Numbered from the stretch's first letter, positions 39,151-48,007 are shown. The stretch: DNA of 64,000 nucleotides from Klebsiella sp. BIGb0138 (GCF_004342285.1 NZ_SMCV01000012.1:1-64000); one strand, 5' to 3'. The notes: generated by a model from the sequence alone, not told the origin. Made by a program: numbers and translations.

Positions 39151-39180
39151 AAGCCTCGCACCTGCGAGGCTTTTATATTT
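39151..39180 (+). terminator. Terminator closing the AT-rich cassette
   Basis: AAGCCTCGC-acct-GCGAGGCTT followed by TTATATTT, 26 bases after the stop. It resembles the late terminators at 34553 and 34930. Confidence 0.88.
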
Positions 39181-39202
39181 GCAAGAACTGCAGAGGTAAA
39201 AA

Positions 39203-39442
39203 ATGGCAGAAATCACCGCAGAAGAGCAAATTCGGCTCAACCTGCTTTCCACCCTGAACTACGACACAGCAGCCGCTGCTAAGGCGATTTCATTCGTCCA
39301 GGATAGTCAGCTGAAGTATCAGATCTTTATCCAGCAATACAGCCGCGTGACGACTGAATCCGAATTGGTCGCCAAGACCATCAAAGCGATTCAGGAAGCG
39401 ACCGAAGCACTGGCGCTTTTCGACACAGACCTATCCAGCTAA
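39203..39442 (+). CDS. Small helical late-region protein
   Basis: The 79-residue product (MAEITAEEQIRLNLLSTLNYD...) is helical and acidic; GAGG precedes its ATG. It lies between the accessory cassette and the packaging genes. No family is recognised. Confidence 0.65.
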   Translation: MAEITAEEQIRLNLLSTLNYDTAAAAKAISFVQDSQLKYQIFIQQYSRVTTESELVAKTIKAIQEATEALALFDTDLSS

Positions 39443-39551
39443 GGCATTACAGCAGGCATTCACTGAGTGCCTGTGATAATGGGTAGTTGAAAATTTAAGC
39501 ATTTCGCTCCTATCCTGATACTGCAGATAATCTGCGAAAAAGGAGAATGAA

Positions 39552-39776
39552 ATGCTTGATGGATATTTTGGTTTGCCGGACCCTGGAGTCACCATTGAAA
39601 ATCACCAGCGCTTACTTGCAGTTAAAGCTGCACTGGAAGTAGCTAAGGCATCTGCTGCCTCTGCAGCTGGTGATTCATCTGGCGGAAAGATGTATCAAGA
39701 CTTGGATTTTGCTACTAGCAAAATTGCTGAACTTGCTGATGCGATTCAGGATGCTTTAGATACAGACAGCGAGTGA
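39552..39776 (+). CDS. Small acidic late-region protein
   Basis: The 74-residue product (MLDGYFGLPDPGVTIENHQRLLAV...) is Ala-rich, helical and acidic, with AAGGAG before the ATG. It is followed by a bidirectional terminator and may be an independent unit. Function unknown. Confidence 0.65.
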   Translation: MLDGYFGLPDPGVTIENHQRLLAVKAALEVAKASAASAAGDSSGGKMYQDLDFATSKIAELADAIQDALDTDSE

Positions 39777-39815
39777 TTTTTATATAATCGATCCAATTAG
39801 ATGATTGCTAACACT

Positions 39816-39853
39816 ATTACAAAAGCCACCTCTAACAGGGTGGCTTTTGTAAT
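39816..39853. terminator. Bidirectional terminator
   Basis: A perfect 15-bp inverted repeat, ATTACAAAAGCCACC and GGTGGCTTTTGTAAT around an 8-nt loop, gives a stem followed by T-rich DNA on both strands. Confidence 0.85.
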
Positions 39854-39877
39854 GGCTTTAATCAAGGGAATTTAGGT

Positions 39878-40378
39878 ATGACGACAGTCGCATGGGATGG
39901 GCGCACGCTAGCCTTTGATAGCCAGGCGAGTGCAGGTGATGCCGTCTGTACACTGAGAGAGCAAAAACTATTCTATCCTCGCGATAATGAAGAATGGGCA
40001 GTCAATGGCGAGAGAATACTTGCGATCGGCTATTCCGGAGACTGCGGTGCAGAGTTTGAGGTTCAGGACACGATGCGTTCAGGTCTTACCTACGCTTCGA
40101 CCTTTAACCCGGAAAGTGAATTCAGCGCACTGGCTGTGGCTGGAACTGGTCGGGCGTGGATTATCAGTAAAGGTACCGATAAAACGCATGCCTCAATATC
40201 CCTGCAGCTTGACCCCTACGCAATGGGAAGCGGTGGCATGATTGCCAGAGCGGCTATGTATTGCGGGAAGAATGCTATTGAAGCCGTGCGTATAGCCACC
40301 GAAATGGATGTGTATAGCGGTGGCAAGGTTCAGTCATTCACGACGAGCGCAGAAGTCCAAAACATCAAACAGGATTAA
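39878..40378 (+). CDS. Ntn-hydrolase (proteasome/HslV-like) protein
   Basis: The 166-residue protein begins MTTVAWDGRTLAFDSQAS. Removing Met would expose Thr2, the N-terminal nucleophile of proteasome-type Ntn hydrolases, and the D-G-x-x-A-x-D-S pattern fits their start. LAIGYSGDCGAEFEV and YAMGSGGMIARAAMYCGKNAIEAV match the family's glycine turns. It might be a peptidase or a degenerate relative. It lies directly before the small terminase gene; whether it works in head maturation is unknown. No ATPase partner gene is nearby. Confidence 0.75.
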   Translation: MTTVAWDGRTLAFDSQASAGDAVCTLREQKLFYPRDNEEWAVNGERILAIGYSGDCGAEFEVQDTMRSGLTYASTFNPESEFSALAVAGTGRAWIISKGTDKTHASISLQLDPYAMGSGGMIARAAMYCGKNAIEAVRIATEMDVYSGGKVQSFTTSAEVQNIKQD

Positions 40379-40381
40379 CTC

Positions 40382-41371
40382 ATGGCAAAACCGGACTGGG
40401 GCGAGCTTCAGCAACGGTTCCTGTCCGAACATGCCGCAACCGGCGTATCACCGAAGGATTGGTGTGAAGCGCAGGGACTGAACTACGCTACCGCCCGTCG
40501 ATATATCAAAAAACCTTCTGCGCAAATTGCGCAAAAACCTGCGCAGAAGAAATTGCGCACTGCGCAAAAGGAAAAGTGCGCAGAAGAGCTGGTGGATAGC
40601 AAACTCAGTCCAAAGGTAAAGCGCTTTATTGCCGAATACCTCAAGGACCAGAACGCCACTTCTGCCGCTGAGCGTGCGGGCTATAGTGACCCAAATTACG
40701 GGCGGCAGCTCCTAACGAATCCTAACGTTGCGCAGGCCATTGCGCAGCAGCAGAAAGCGTCCATCGTGCGCACGCTCGGCAGCGCCGATGAAGTTCTTGA
40801 GCAGATGTGGCAACTGGCCACCTTCGATGCCAACCAGCTTTCACAGTATCGCCGCGGGAGCTGTCGATACTGCTGGGGCTTCGGCCATCAGTATCAATGG
40901 CGCGATGCGGTTGAGTACGAAGAGAAACGACTCGAAGCGCTTGAGCGTAAACGTCGCGAGCCTTTGGATGATGGCGGCTATGGTTACGACCACACCAGCG
41001 CGCCTAATCCTGAATGCCCCCGCTGCAATGGCGACGGCATCGGCCAGCCGTTCTTCGCTGATACGCGCAAACTAGCCCCGGATGCTGCGCTTGCCTATTC
41101 CGGCGTGAAACTCGGTAAGAATGGTGTTGAGATAACCGCCATTAGCCGCGAACGAATGTACGAGGCTGTGATGAAACGCCTCGGGCTGGCTGATAGTGAA
41201 TTTGCCCAGCGTCTGCAGCAGATTGAAATCGAGCGCCGGCAGCTGGAGGTCGAAAAATTACGGAAAGAGCTTCAGGATCCGGACGATGACGAACCGACGC
41301 CGGTAGCAATCAATATCAACGTCGTGGATGCAAGAGTGAGGGAAGAGGATGGCGATAGCACCGACGCTTAA
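40382..41371 (+). CDS. Terminase small subunit
   Basis: The small terminase recognises phage DNA for packaging. The 329-residue protein has an N-terminal helix-turn-helix (SPKDWCEAQGLNYATARRYIKK) and the Terminase_2 core (LSPKVKRFIAEYLKDQNATSAAERAGYSDPNYGRQLLTNPNVAQAI). An insert follows with two zinc-knuckle-like CxxC pairs (CRYC, CPRC) and a charged coiled-coil tail. It is about twice the usual length because of those additions. The coding region contains many TGCGCA palindromes, which may be its own binding site. It overlaps terL by 23 bases. Confidence 0.88.
   Translation: MAKPDWGELQQRFLSEHAATGVSPKDWCEAQGLNYATARRYIKKPSAQIAQKPAQKKLRTAQKEKCAEELVDSKLSPKVKRFIAEYLKDQNATSAAERAGYSDPNYGRQLLTNPNVAQAIAQQQKASIVRTLGSADEVLEQMWQLATFDANQLSQYRRGSCRYCWGFGHQYQWRDAVEYEEKRLEALERKRREPLDDGGYGYDHTSAPNPECPRCNGDGIGQPFFADTRKLAPDAALAYSGVKLGKNGVEITAISRERMYEAVMKRLGLADSEFAQRLQQIEIERRQLEVEKLRKELQDPDDDEPTPVAININVVDARVREEDGDSTDA
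40519..40582. repeat. TGCGCA array inside terS (candidate packaging site)
   Basis: Six copies of the palindrome TGCGCA start at 40519, 40528, 40540, 40554, 40561 and 40577; three more occur at 40729, 40741 and 40767. A random 6-mer would be expected once in about 4 kb. Several phages package from a site inside terS, so this is a candidate pac or terminase-binding site. Confidence 0.5.
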
Positions 41372-42653
41372 CATCCCTCAGGCACGATTTCTTGCAATGC
41401 AGCACAAATTTAAAGCCTACGTGGCCGGGTTTGGTTCCGGTAAGACGTGGGTCGGCTGCGGCGGTATCTGCAAGGGGATGTGGGAACACCCTAAAATCAA
41501 CCAGGGCTACTTTGCACCAACTTATCCGCAGATCCGCGACATCTTTTATCCCACGGTTGAAGAGGTGGCCTTTGACTGGGGGCTGAATGTCAAAATCAAC
41601 GAGAGTAATAAAGAGGTTCACTTCTACGCCGGGCGCCAGTATCGAGGAACGACAATCTGCCGCTCAATGGAGAAGCCGCAAACCATCGTGGGTTTTAAAA
41701 TCGGCAATGCGCTGATTGATGAGCTAGACGTAATGCCCGCCAAAAAGGCAGAGTTAGCCTGGCGAAAAATCATTGCCCGTATGCGTTACAAAGTGCCGGG
41801 TTTGCGTAACGGAATAGATGTCACCACGACGCCGGAAGGGTTTAAATTCGTTTATCAGCAGTTCGCAAAAGCTGTACGCGATAAGCCTTCGCTCTCAACG
41901 CTGTACGGCCTGGTGCAGGCATCGACGTTTGACAACGAAAAAAACCTGCCGGAGGACTACATCCCGTCCCTGATGGAGTCTTATCCGCCGGAGCTGATTA
42001 AAGCGTACCTGCGCGGCCAGTTTACCAACCTGACTAGCGGGACGATTTACCACCAGTTCGACCGCAAGCTTAATAACTGCAAAGAAGAAGAGCAGCCGGG
42101 TGAGCCGCTTTATATCGGTATGGATTTCAACGTGGGGAAAATGGCCGGGATTGTTCACGTTCTCCGCCTCGGGCTCCCCTTTGCCGTAACGGAAATTATC
42201 AAGGCTTACGACACTACGGACATGATTCGCATCATCAAAGAGCGATTCTGGCTGTATGACGGCCATGACTACCGAAAGGTGCGGGAAATCTACATTTACC
42301 CAGACGCTTCTGGCGATTCCCGGAAATCAGCTCATGCCAGCACTACGGATATCGCCCAGCTTAAGCAGGCTGGTTTCAATGTGATCGTGAACAATTCAAA
42401 CCCGCCGGTAAAAGACCGTATCAATTCGATGAATGCCATGTTCTGTAACGGCAACGGCGAGAGGCGTTACAAAGTGAACGTGCAACGCTGCCCGGTATAC
42501 ACCGAATCGCTCGAACAGCAAGTATGGAGCGAGAACGGGGAGCCGGATAAATCGGCGGATAACGATCACCCCAACGATGCCGGCGGCTATTTCATCGTGA
42601 AACAGTTCCCGATCATCAAACCGACAGGCAAAACAACACCACTTCGGATGTAA
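41349..42653 (+). CDS. Terminase large subunit
   Basis: The 434-residue motor-nuclease has Walker A GFGSGKT at 27-33, a Walker B-like ALIDELD near 121, TTTPEG as coupling motif, and a C-terminal RNase-H-type nuclease with acids in YIGMDFNVGKMAGIV and YIYPDASGDSRKSAH. It pumps DNA into the prohead and cuts it. The pairing with a DUF4055 portal and P22-like coat is common in siphophages. Confidence 0.94.
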   Translation: MAIAPTLNIPQARFLAMQHKFKAYVAGFGSGKTWVGCGGICKGMWEHPKINQGYFAPTYPQIRDIFYPTVEEVAFDWGLNVKINESNKEVHFYAGRQYRGTTICRSMEKPQTIVGFKIGNALIDELDVMPAKKAELAWRKIIARMRYKVPGLRNGIDVTTTPEGFKFVYQQFAKAVRDKPSLSTLYGLVQASTFDNEKNLPEDYIPSLMESYPPELIKAYLRGQFTNLTSGTIYHQFDRKLNNCKEEEQPGEPLYIGMDFNVGKMAGIVHVLRLGLPFAVTEIIKAYDTTDMIRIIKERFWLYDGHDYRKVREIYIYPDASGDSRKSAHASTTDIAQLKQAGFNVIVNNSNPPVKDRINSMNAMFCNGNGERRYKVNVQRCPVYTESLEQQVWSENGEPDKSADNDHPNDAGGYFIVKQFPIIKPTGKTTPLRM

Positions 42654-42657
42654 AACC

Positions 42658-44046
42658 ATGCCAGATATTTCAACACCCAATCTCGACTACAACGACATGA
42701 TAGAGGCGTGGGATATCAACGATGCGCTGATGGGCGGGACGCTGGAAATGCGACGTCAGGGGGCGACGTATCTCCCTAAGTGGCCTAACGAGGACCCCGA
42801 CAGCTACAAGGAGCGTTTAGCAACAGCAACGCTTCTCCCGGCCTATGAGGAAGCCATCAAACAGAACATCGGGAGGGTGTTTGCTGAGCCGACGGTGTTG
42901 AGTGAGGACACGCCTGAACTCATACAGGAGCTGGCACCCGATATTGATATGGAAGGGAACCGGCTCGATGTCTGGGCACAGCAATTTTTCAGCATCGGAT
43001 TTCAATATGGTCTGGTGCATGCGCTGGTGGATTTCCCGAAAATTGACACGGGGGCGGTAAAAACAAAAGCTGACGAAAAAGCCGCAGGTTCTCGCCCGTA
43101 TGCCACGATGCTTAACCCCCGCCAGGTCATAGGGTGGAAATCGAAAGTGGTCAAAGGGAAGGTGGCATTGACCGACCTGCGCATCAAAGAGGTGATCATT
43201 GTCGATGGTGATGATTACGGGCAGACAAAGGTGGAGCAAATACGCCATATCATGCCGCGCAAGGTTGAAATTTACCGCCGTAACAAGGGGGATAACGGTG
43301 AAAGCCAGTGGCAGATTTACGACGAGTGGGAAACCAGCCGTGATGATATTCCTCTGGTGACGCTCTACACGAAGCGCACCGGATTTATGCGCGGCTCTCC
43401 GCCGCTGCTGAATCTGGCGTTGCTGAATATCAAGCACTGGCAGAGTCAGAGCGAGCAGGACAACATCCTGCATGTCGCGCGTGTTCCGCTGCTGGTGGCT
43501 TACGGCCTGGCTGATGGCGAATCGTTGACGATCGGCTCTTCTACTGCGACCCGCTTCGAGGACAGGCAGCGGCAGGGTCTGGAATATGTCGAGCATTCTG
43601 GCGCAGCTATCGGTGCCGGGAAAATCTCGCTGGAAGACCTGGAAAACCAGATGCGCCAGGCAGGGGCAAAACTGCTGCGTGCAGAAAACACGTCCACCAA
43701 ATCAGTAGACCAAACCAATGAAGAACGCATGCAGGAGAATTCACCGCTATATACGATGGCGAGTTCTCTGGAGGACGCTCTCGATAACATCCTTCAAATC
43801 ATGGCGGAATGGCTGGGCGAAAAAGAGGGAGGCAATGTCGATGTACGCACTGAGTTGGATGTTTCGGCGCAGACCTATGATGCGACCGCGGCGACAGCAG
43901 TTCAGTCATTACGGCAGGGTGGAGATATTCGCCAGATTGATGCCGTTCGTGCGCTGCAGGCGTTGAAATTCATCGACCCGGACGCGGATCCGGAAGAGGT
44001 GATCGACGAGCTGAAAAATTCGCCAGTAAACTTTGCAGGCGGTTGA
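42658..44046 (+). CDS. Portal protein (DUF4055 type)
   Basis: The 462-residue protein matches the DUF4055 portal family: a helical N-terminus, RPYATMLNPRQVIGWKSKVVKG, and the channel-forming middle (TRTGFMRGSPPLLNLALLNIKHW-like segment). Twelve copies form the DNA gate of the head. It lies between terL and the head morphogenesis gene, in the usual order. Confidence 0.88.
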   Translation: MPDISTPNLDYNDMIEAWDINDALMGGTLEMRRQGATYLPKWPNEDPDSYKERLATATLLPAYEEAIKQNIGRVFAEPTVLSEDTPELIQELAPDIDMEGNRLDVWAQQFFSIGFQYGLVHALVDFPKIDTGAVKTKADEKAAGSRPYATMLNPRQVIGWKSKVVKGKVALTDLRIKEVIIVDGDDYGQTKVEQIRHIMPRKVEIYRRNKGDNGESQWQIYDEWETSRDDIPLVTLYTKRTGFMRGSPPLLNLALLNIKHWQSQSEQDNILHVARVPLLVAYGLADGESLTIGSSTATRFEDRQRQGLEYVEHSGAAIGAGKISLEDLENQMRQAGAKLLRAENTSTKSVDQTNEERMQENSPLYTMASSLEDALDNILQIMAEWLGEKEGGNVDVRTELDVSAQTYDATAATAVQSLRQGGDIRQIDAVRALQALKFIDPDADPEEVIDELKNSPVNFAGG

Positions 44047-44047
44047 G

Positions 44048-45160
44048 ATGGCAACAGCAAATGAAAAACTCGGCGACGAAAGTCTGGCTCATGCAATTTG
44101 GGTGAGTCAGTACAGTACCGGCGTTGCGAACAGGATGATAAAAATCCTGAATGATAGCGATGCGGAACTGACGGCCCGGCTGCTGGTGGCGATGGATACC
44201 TTCGATGCGGAGAGCTTTACTGTGTCGCGGCTGGAAGCTTTGCTGGTCAGCGTCAGGGCGCTAAATCGTGATGTGGTGCAGTCGATGAGCGAAAGCCTCG
44301 CCGGCGAGCTGCAGGAGCTGGCGCAGCATGAGGCAGGATTTCAGTTAAGCCTATTTCAGTTCGCGATCCCTGATGATGTGCTGGCGCTTCATCCGCTGGT
44401 GGGCATTTCCCCGGACGCCGTTTATGCCGCAGCTATGGCTCGACCTTTTCAGGGGCGGTTACTGAGCGAGTGGGCGAGCAGCCTTGAAGCCGATCGCATG
44501 ACGCGCATCACCAATACCGTTCGGCAGGGTTTCCTGCTGGGCGATACAACGGAACAGATTGCGCGTAAAGTTCGCGGCCACGCTAACCGCGGCTACCAGG
44601 ACGGCGCGCTGCAAATGAGCCGCTCAAACGCCGGTAGTATTGCCAAAACAGCCGTAGGACACCTTGCGCAGACAGCGCGCCAGAGTTTTGCGACGGCGAA
44701 CGACGACATTCTGAAGGGTAAGCAGTGGCTATCCACTTTGGATAATCGGACATCAAAAGATTGCCGGATTCGTGACCGGCTCAAATACACCCTGGATAAC
44801 AAACCCATCGGGCACAAAATCCCCTACCTGCAGGGCCCAGGGAAAATTCATTTCTGCTGCCGCAGCACCGAAACCTACATACTCAAATCGGCGGATGAGC
44901 TCGGTATTGCTGTGGGGCAAATATCGGATAGCTCCCGTGCCAGCATGGACGGTCAGGTGCCTGCGGATACCGATTATCAGGGTTGGTTCTCGCGACAGTC
45001 ATTCACGCGGCAGTCCCAGATTGTCGGTGTGACGCGTGCCAGGCTGATTCGTGATGGCGGCATGTCTCCTGATGAGTTCTACAACGACAGGGGCGAGTGG
45101 TTGACGCTGGACCAACTCCGCAACCGTGACACGCAGGCGTTCACGAATGCAGGGATGTGA
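44048..45160 (+). CDS. Head morphogenesis protein (Mu gpF/SPP1 gp7 type)
   Basis: The 370-residue protein contains the Mu F-like domain: RSNAGSIAKTAVGHLAQTARQSFA, then WLSTLDNRTSKDCRIRDRL and IHFCCRSTE. It joins the prohead in small amounts and helps DNA entry or head assembly. The ATG at 44048 is next to the portal stop. No protease motif is seen. Confidence 0.86.
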   Translation: MATANEKLGDESLAHAIWVSQYSTGVANRMIKILNDSDAELTARLLVAMDTFDAESFTVSRLEALLVSVRALNRDVVQSMSESLAGELQELAQHEAGFQLSLFQFAIPDDVLALHPLVGISPDAVYAAAMARPFQGRLLSEWASSLEADRMTRITNTVRQGFLLGDTTEQIARKVRGHANRGYQDGALQMSRSNAGSIAKTAVGHLAQTARQSFATANDDILKGKQWLSTLDNRTSKDCRIRDRLKYTLDNKPIGHKIPYLQGPGKIHFCCRSTETYILKSADELGIAVGQISDSSRASMDGQVPADTDYQGWFSRQSFTRQSQIVGVTRARLIRDGGMSPDEFYNDRGEWLTLDQLRNRDTQAFTNAGM

Positions 45161-45194
45161 TATTCTGTATAAAACATCTTCACTTGAGGTCAGC

Positions 45195-45374
45195 ATGGGC
45201 GAAAACCAATCGGATGTAATGAAAATTATTGTTGATGGGAAAGATGTCTTTGTACCGTGTCAGGTGGAAGTATCCATTGGCGGTTATCGAAAAAAGGTCC
45301 CGTTAATTGACGAAAGCAATTTGATTGAAGTTACGACGCTCGGGAGTGATGTCCCAGAATTCATTAGCTATTAA
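45195..45374 (+). CDS. Small head-region protein
   Basis: The 59-residue protein (MGENQSDVMKIIVDGKDVFVPCQVEV...) looks like a small beta fold; TTGAGG precedes the ATG. Located between head morphogenesis and scaffold genes. No family is recognised. Confidence 0.65.
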   Translation: MGENQSDVMKIIVDGKDVFVPCQVEVSIGGYRKKVPLIDESNLIEVTTLGSDVPEFISY

Positions 45375-45415
45375 CGTTGAGATGACTGTTTAAAGGTCGC
45401 TAGGGTGAGATTGTT

Positions 45416-45628
45416 ATGACGGTATTACTGATAGGTGGGCCGCACAATGGACGGGAACTAAAAGATACGGATATCTGCCCTGACAACAATGCAAGCGAAG
45501 GGCCTGTCAGGGTTCTCAACGTTGAATCTAAAAGTTACAGTAACGCTGTTGATACATACACATTTCTTGGTGAAAAGGAATCTGGAGTAACTGAGTTCCT
45601 CTACCATAGTAGTAGCAAATTAAGCTGA
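45416..45628 (+). CDS. Small head-region protein
   Basis: The 70-residue protein begins MTVLLIGGPHNGRELKDTD, a pattern often seen in short phage proteins of unknown function. Two terminators follow immediately. Confidence 0.65.
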   Translation: MTVLLIGGPHNGRELKDTDICPDNNASEGPVRVLNVESKSYSNAVDTYTFLGEKESGVTEFLYHSSSKLS

Positions 45629-45636
45629 TTACATAG

Positions 45637-45660
45637 GGTCGCCTCGGCGGCCTTTTTTAT
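45637..45660 (+). terminator. Intrinsic terminator before the scaffold gene (1)
   Basis: GGTCGCC-tc-GGCGGCC followed by TTTTTTAT. Confidence 0.8.
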
Positions 45661-45677
45661 TATCTGAAATTCACAAC

Positions 45678-45704
45678 AGGCTGCCTTCGGGCGGCCTTTT
45701 TTAT
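45678..45704 (+). terminator. Intrinsic terminator before the scaffold gene (2)
   Basis: AGGCTGCC-ttcg-GGCGGCCT followed by TTTTTA, 18 bases after the previous one. Two tandem terminators inside the late operon only make sense if late polymerase is antiterminated by Q or if a separate promoter drives the head genes. Confidence 0.8.
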
Positions 45705-45762
45705 TGCCGTAATCCGGATGGTGAGCGGTGCAACGGTCGGATAACCCCGAAAAGGTATCAAC

Positions 45763-46527
45763 ATGAAACTGAAAACAGCAGAAGTAAACGGCAAACAGTA
45801 TGCAGAAATTGACGCGAACGGTCTGCCCGTCTACGTCCACGGCGATGGACAGGAGGTCGGTTTTGATGCTGTGCAGGCGGTTGGGAAAATTTCCGCGCTG
45901 AATGGCGAAGCAAAATCTCATCGTGAAGCCAAAGAAGCTGCTGAAGCCAACCTGGCTAAATTTGCCAAAATTGGTGACCCGACGAAGGCGCTCGAAGCGC
46001 TGGAGATGATGACCAAAATCGACCAGAAAAAGCTGATCGACGCGGGTGCTGTTGATCAGGTGAAAGCGGATATCACCAAATCGTTCCAGGCTCAGCTTGA
46101 TGAAGCCACTCAGCGCGCGACCACCCTGGAAGGTCAGCTTTATCAGGAAATGATCGGCGGCCGGTTCTCTGGCTCAAAATTCATCGCAGATAAAGTGGCT
46201 ATCCCGGCCGATATGCTGCAGGCGCGCTTTGGTCAGTCCTTCAAAGTTGAGGATGGCAAAGTCGTTGCCTACGACGGCTCCGGCAACAAAATTTATTCCC
46301 GCTCTAAACCTGGGGAACTGGCGGCCTTTGATGAGGCGCTGGAGTTTCTGGTGGAGCAGTATCCTCAAAAAGACCACATCCTGAAAGCCAGCGGCAATCA
46401 GGGCACCGGTTCGCGCCAGACGCAACATGCATCGGGACAAAAAACGATGAAACGTGACGCCTTCACCAGTCTGAGCCCGACTGATCAGCAATCGACCCTC
46501 AAAGACGGTATCACCATCGTCGATTAA
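45763..46527 (+). CDS. Scaffold protein
   Basis: The 254-residue protein is acidic with a long helical middle (AKSHREAKEAAEANLAKFAKIG, ALEALEMMTKIDQKKLIDAG, ITKSFQAQLDEATQRATTLEGQLYQEM) and a basic C-terminal tail. It lies directly before the coat gene. Scaffold proteins shape the prohead and then leave. The role follows from position and composition. Confidence 0.83.
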   Translation: MKLKTAEVNGKQYAEIDANGLPVYVHGDGQEVGFDAVQAVGKISALNGEAKSHREAKEAAEANLAKFAKIGDPTKALEALEMMTKIDQKKLIDAGAVDQVKADITKSFQAQLDEATQRATTLEGQLYQEMIGGRFSGSKFIADKVAIPADMLQARFGQSFKVEDGKVVAYDGSGNKIYSRSKPGELAAFDEALEFLVEQYPQKDHILKASGNQGTGSRQTQHASGQKTMKRDAFTSLSPTDQQSTLKDGITIVD

Positions 46528-46615
46528 TTCTTTTGCCAGTCGTCGGATGGCGGCTGGTGCCGGAGCTGGATAGCTCAACCAACCCTAAATTTTAATCTCG
46601 AAGGAATCCATATAA

Positions 46616-47752
46616 ATGGCTAACACGCTTACCGGGTTGATCCCGACTATCTTTACGGCTCTGGATACCGTATCGCGCGAGCAGGTCGGTTTTATCCCGG
46701 CCGTATCGCGCAATGCCAAAGCTGATGCGGCGGCGAAAGACCAGACAGTAACCGCTCCTGTTGCGCCACCGGCAACTACTGTCGATATTACGCCGGGAGC
46801 CACGGCGCCGAATGACGGCGACCAGACGATCGGCACCGTTGATGTCAAAATCACTAAATCCAAAATGGCTCCGGTCAAATGGAATGGTGAGGAACAGTTG
46901 GCGCTGGGGCCGGCAGGTACCTACAACACCATTCTGGCGGATCAGTTCAAACAGGCATTTCGCGCACTGGCGAATGAGATGGATGCAGATTTGGCCGCGT
47001 TGTATTACGCAACTTCCCGCGCCGTTGGCACTGCCGGCACCGCTCCATTCGGTATTGCGGGTGATTTGTCTGATGCGGCGAATGCGCGCCAGGTTCTTTC
47101 CGATAACGGCTCCCCGACTACGGATCTGCAAATGGCCCTCGGCTCTTCGGCTATTGCCAATCTTCGCGGCAAACAGTCTGTGCTGTTCAAAGTGAATGAG
47201 TCCGGTACTGATGCGCTACTGCGTGAAGGTGTGGTGGGTCGTCTGGAAGGTTTCAACATTCACGAATCCGCGCATGTCAAAAAACATGCTGCATCTGCTG
47301 CTGCCGGTTATCTGGTGAATGGAGCTAAAGCCGAAGGCGACATCCTGATCGCGATTGATACTGGTACAGGTGCTTTTGCAGCCGGTGACATCGTGACTTT
47401 TGACGGTGACAGCAATAAATACCTGGTTGCTGTTGCAACCGCCACGACTATCACACTGGCAGCTCCGGGCTTACGTCAGGCGCTGGCCGATAATGCCGCT
47501 ATTACTGCTGGTGGTTCCTACACCGCAAACATGGCGTTCGATCGCAATGCATTCCTGCTGGCGTCCCGAACCCCGGCAATGCCGCAGGGCGGCGACACCG
47601 CGGATGACGTGATGAACGTTACCGACCCGGTATCTGGCATTACTTACCAGGTGGCGCTGTACCGTCAGTACCGGCAGGTGCGTTACGAAGTCGGTTTGTC
47701 CTGGGGTGTTGCGTCGGTTAAGCCGGAACATTCAGTGTTGTTGCTGGGTTAG
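46616..47752 (+). CDS. Major capsid protein (P22 coat type)
   Basis: The 378-residue protein starts MANTLTGLIPTIFTALDTVSREQVGFIPAV, the pattern of the P22-type coat family, and has the long N-terminal region followed by HK97-like fold segments (KMAPVKWNGEEQLALG, AFRALANEMDADLAALYYATSRA). A part at about 240-300 (AAGDIVTFDGDSNKYLVAVATATTITLA) may be the inserted I-domain-like barrel. The ATG is well spaced from AAGGA. Confidence 0.88.
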   Translation: MANTLTGLIPTIFTALDTVSREQVGFIPAVSRNAKADAAAKDQTVTAPVAPPATTVDITPGATAPNDGDQTIGTVDVKITKSKMAPVKWNGEEQLALGPAGTYNTILADQFKQAFRALANEMDADLAALYYATSRAVGTAGTAPFGIAGDLSDAANARQVLSDNGSPTTDLQMALGSSAIANLRGKQSVLFKVNESGTDALLREGVVGRLEGFNIHESAHVKKHAASAAAGYLVNGAKAEGDILIAIDTGTGAFAAGDIVTFDGDSNKYLVAVATATTITLAAPGLRQALADNAAITAGGSYTANMAFDRNAFLLASRTPAMPQGGDTADDVMNVTDPVSGITYQVALYRQYRQVRYEVGLSWGVASVKPEHSVLLLG

Positions 47753-47757
47753 TGAAT

Positions 47758-47779
47758 AAGGGGCTTCGGCCCCTTTTTT
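47758..47779 (+). terminator. Intrinsic terminator after the coat gene
   Basis: AAGGGGC-ttcg-GCCCCTT with TTTTTT, eight bases after the coat stop. It would raise coat expression relative to the connector genes. Confidence 0.85.
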
Positions 47780-47791
47780 AATGGAGGACAA

Positions 47792-48004
47792 ATGGCCGGA
47801 TTAACCAAAGAACAGCGTGCTCAACGAGCTGCTGGGCAACTTGCATCTACGCAGGCTGATAACAATACTCCTGCACCGCAGGAACCGCAGCTGGTGGCGA
47901 TGGTTACCGATTTCCAGGCATTCCCAGGCGCGCCGACTACCGCTGATGTTCACCCTGACGAGGTGGAAAACTGGAAGGCACACGGCTGGAAAGAAATGGA
48001 GTGA
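47792..48004 (+). CDS. Small head-region protein after the coat
   Basis: The 70-residue protein has a polar, disordered N-terminus and a C-terminal part (VAMVTDFQAFPGAPTTADVHPDEVENWKAHGWKEM) that resembles short head-fibre or decoration-like proteins often found after coat genes. GGAGG precedes the ATG. The function is inferred only from position. Confidence 0.65.
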   Translation: MAGLTKEQRAQRAAGQLASTQADNNTPAPQEPQLVAMVTDFQAFPGAPTTADVHPDEVENWKAHGWKEME

Positions 48005-48007
48005 TGC

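Noticed and set aside
42817..43596. 259-codon open frame antisense to the portal gene
   Set aside because: It is a shadow of the portal reading frame, with low-complexity basic/hydrophobic content and no start signal.
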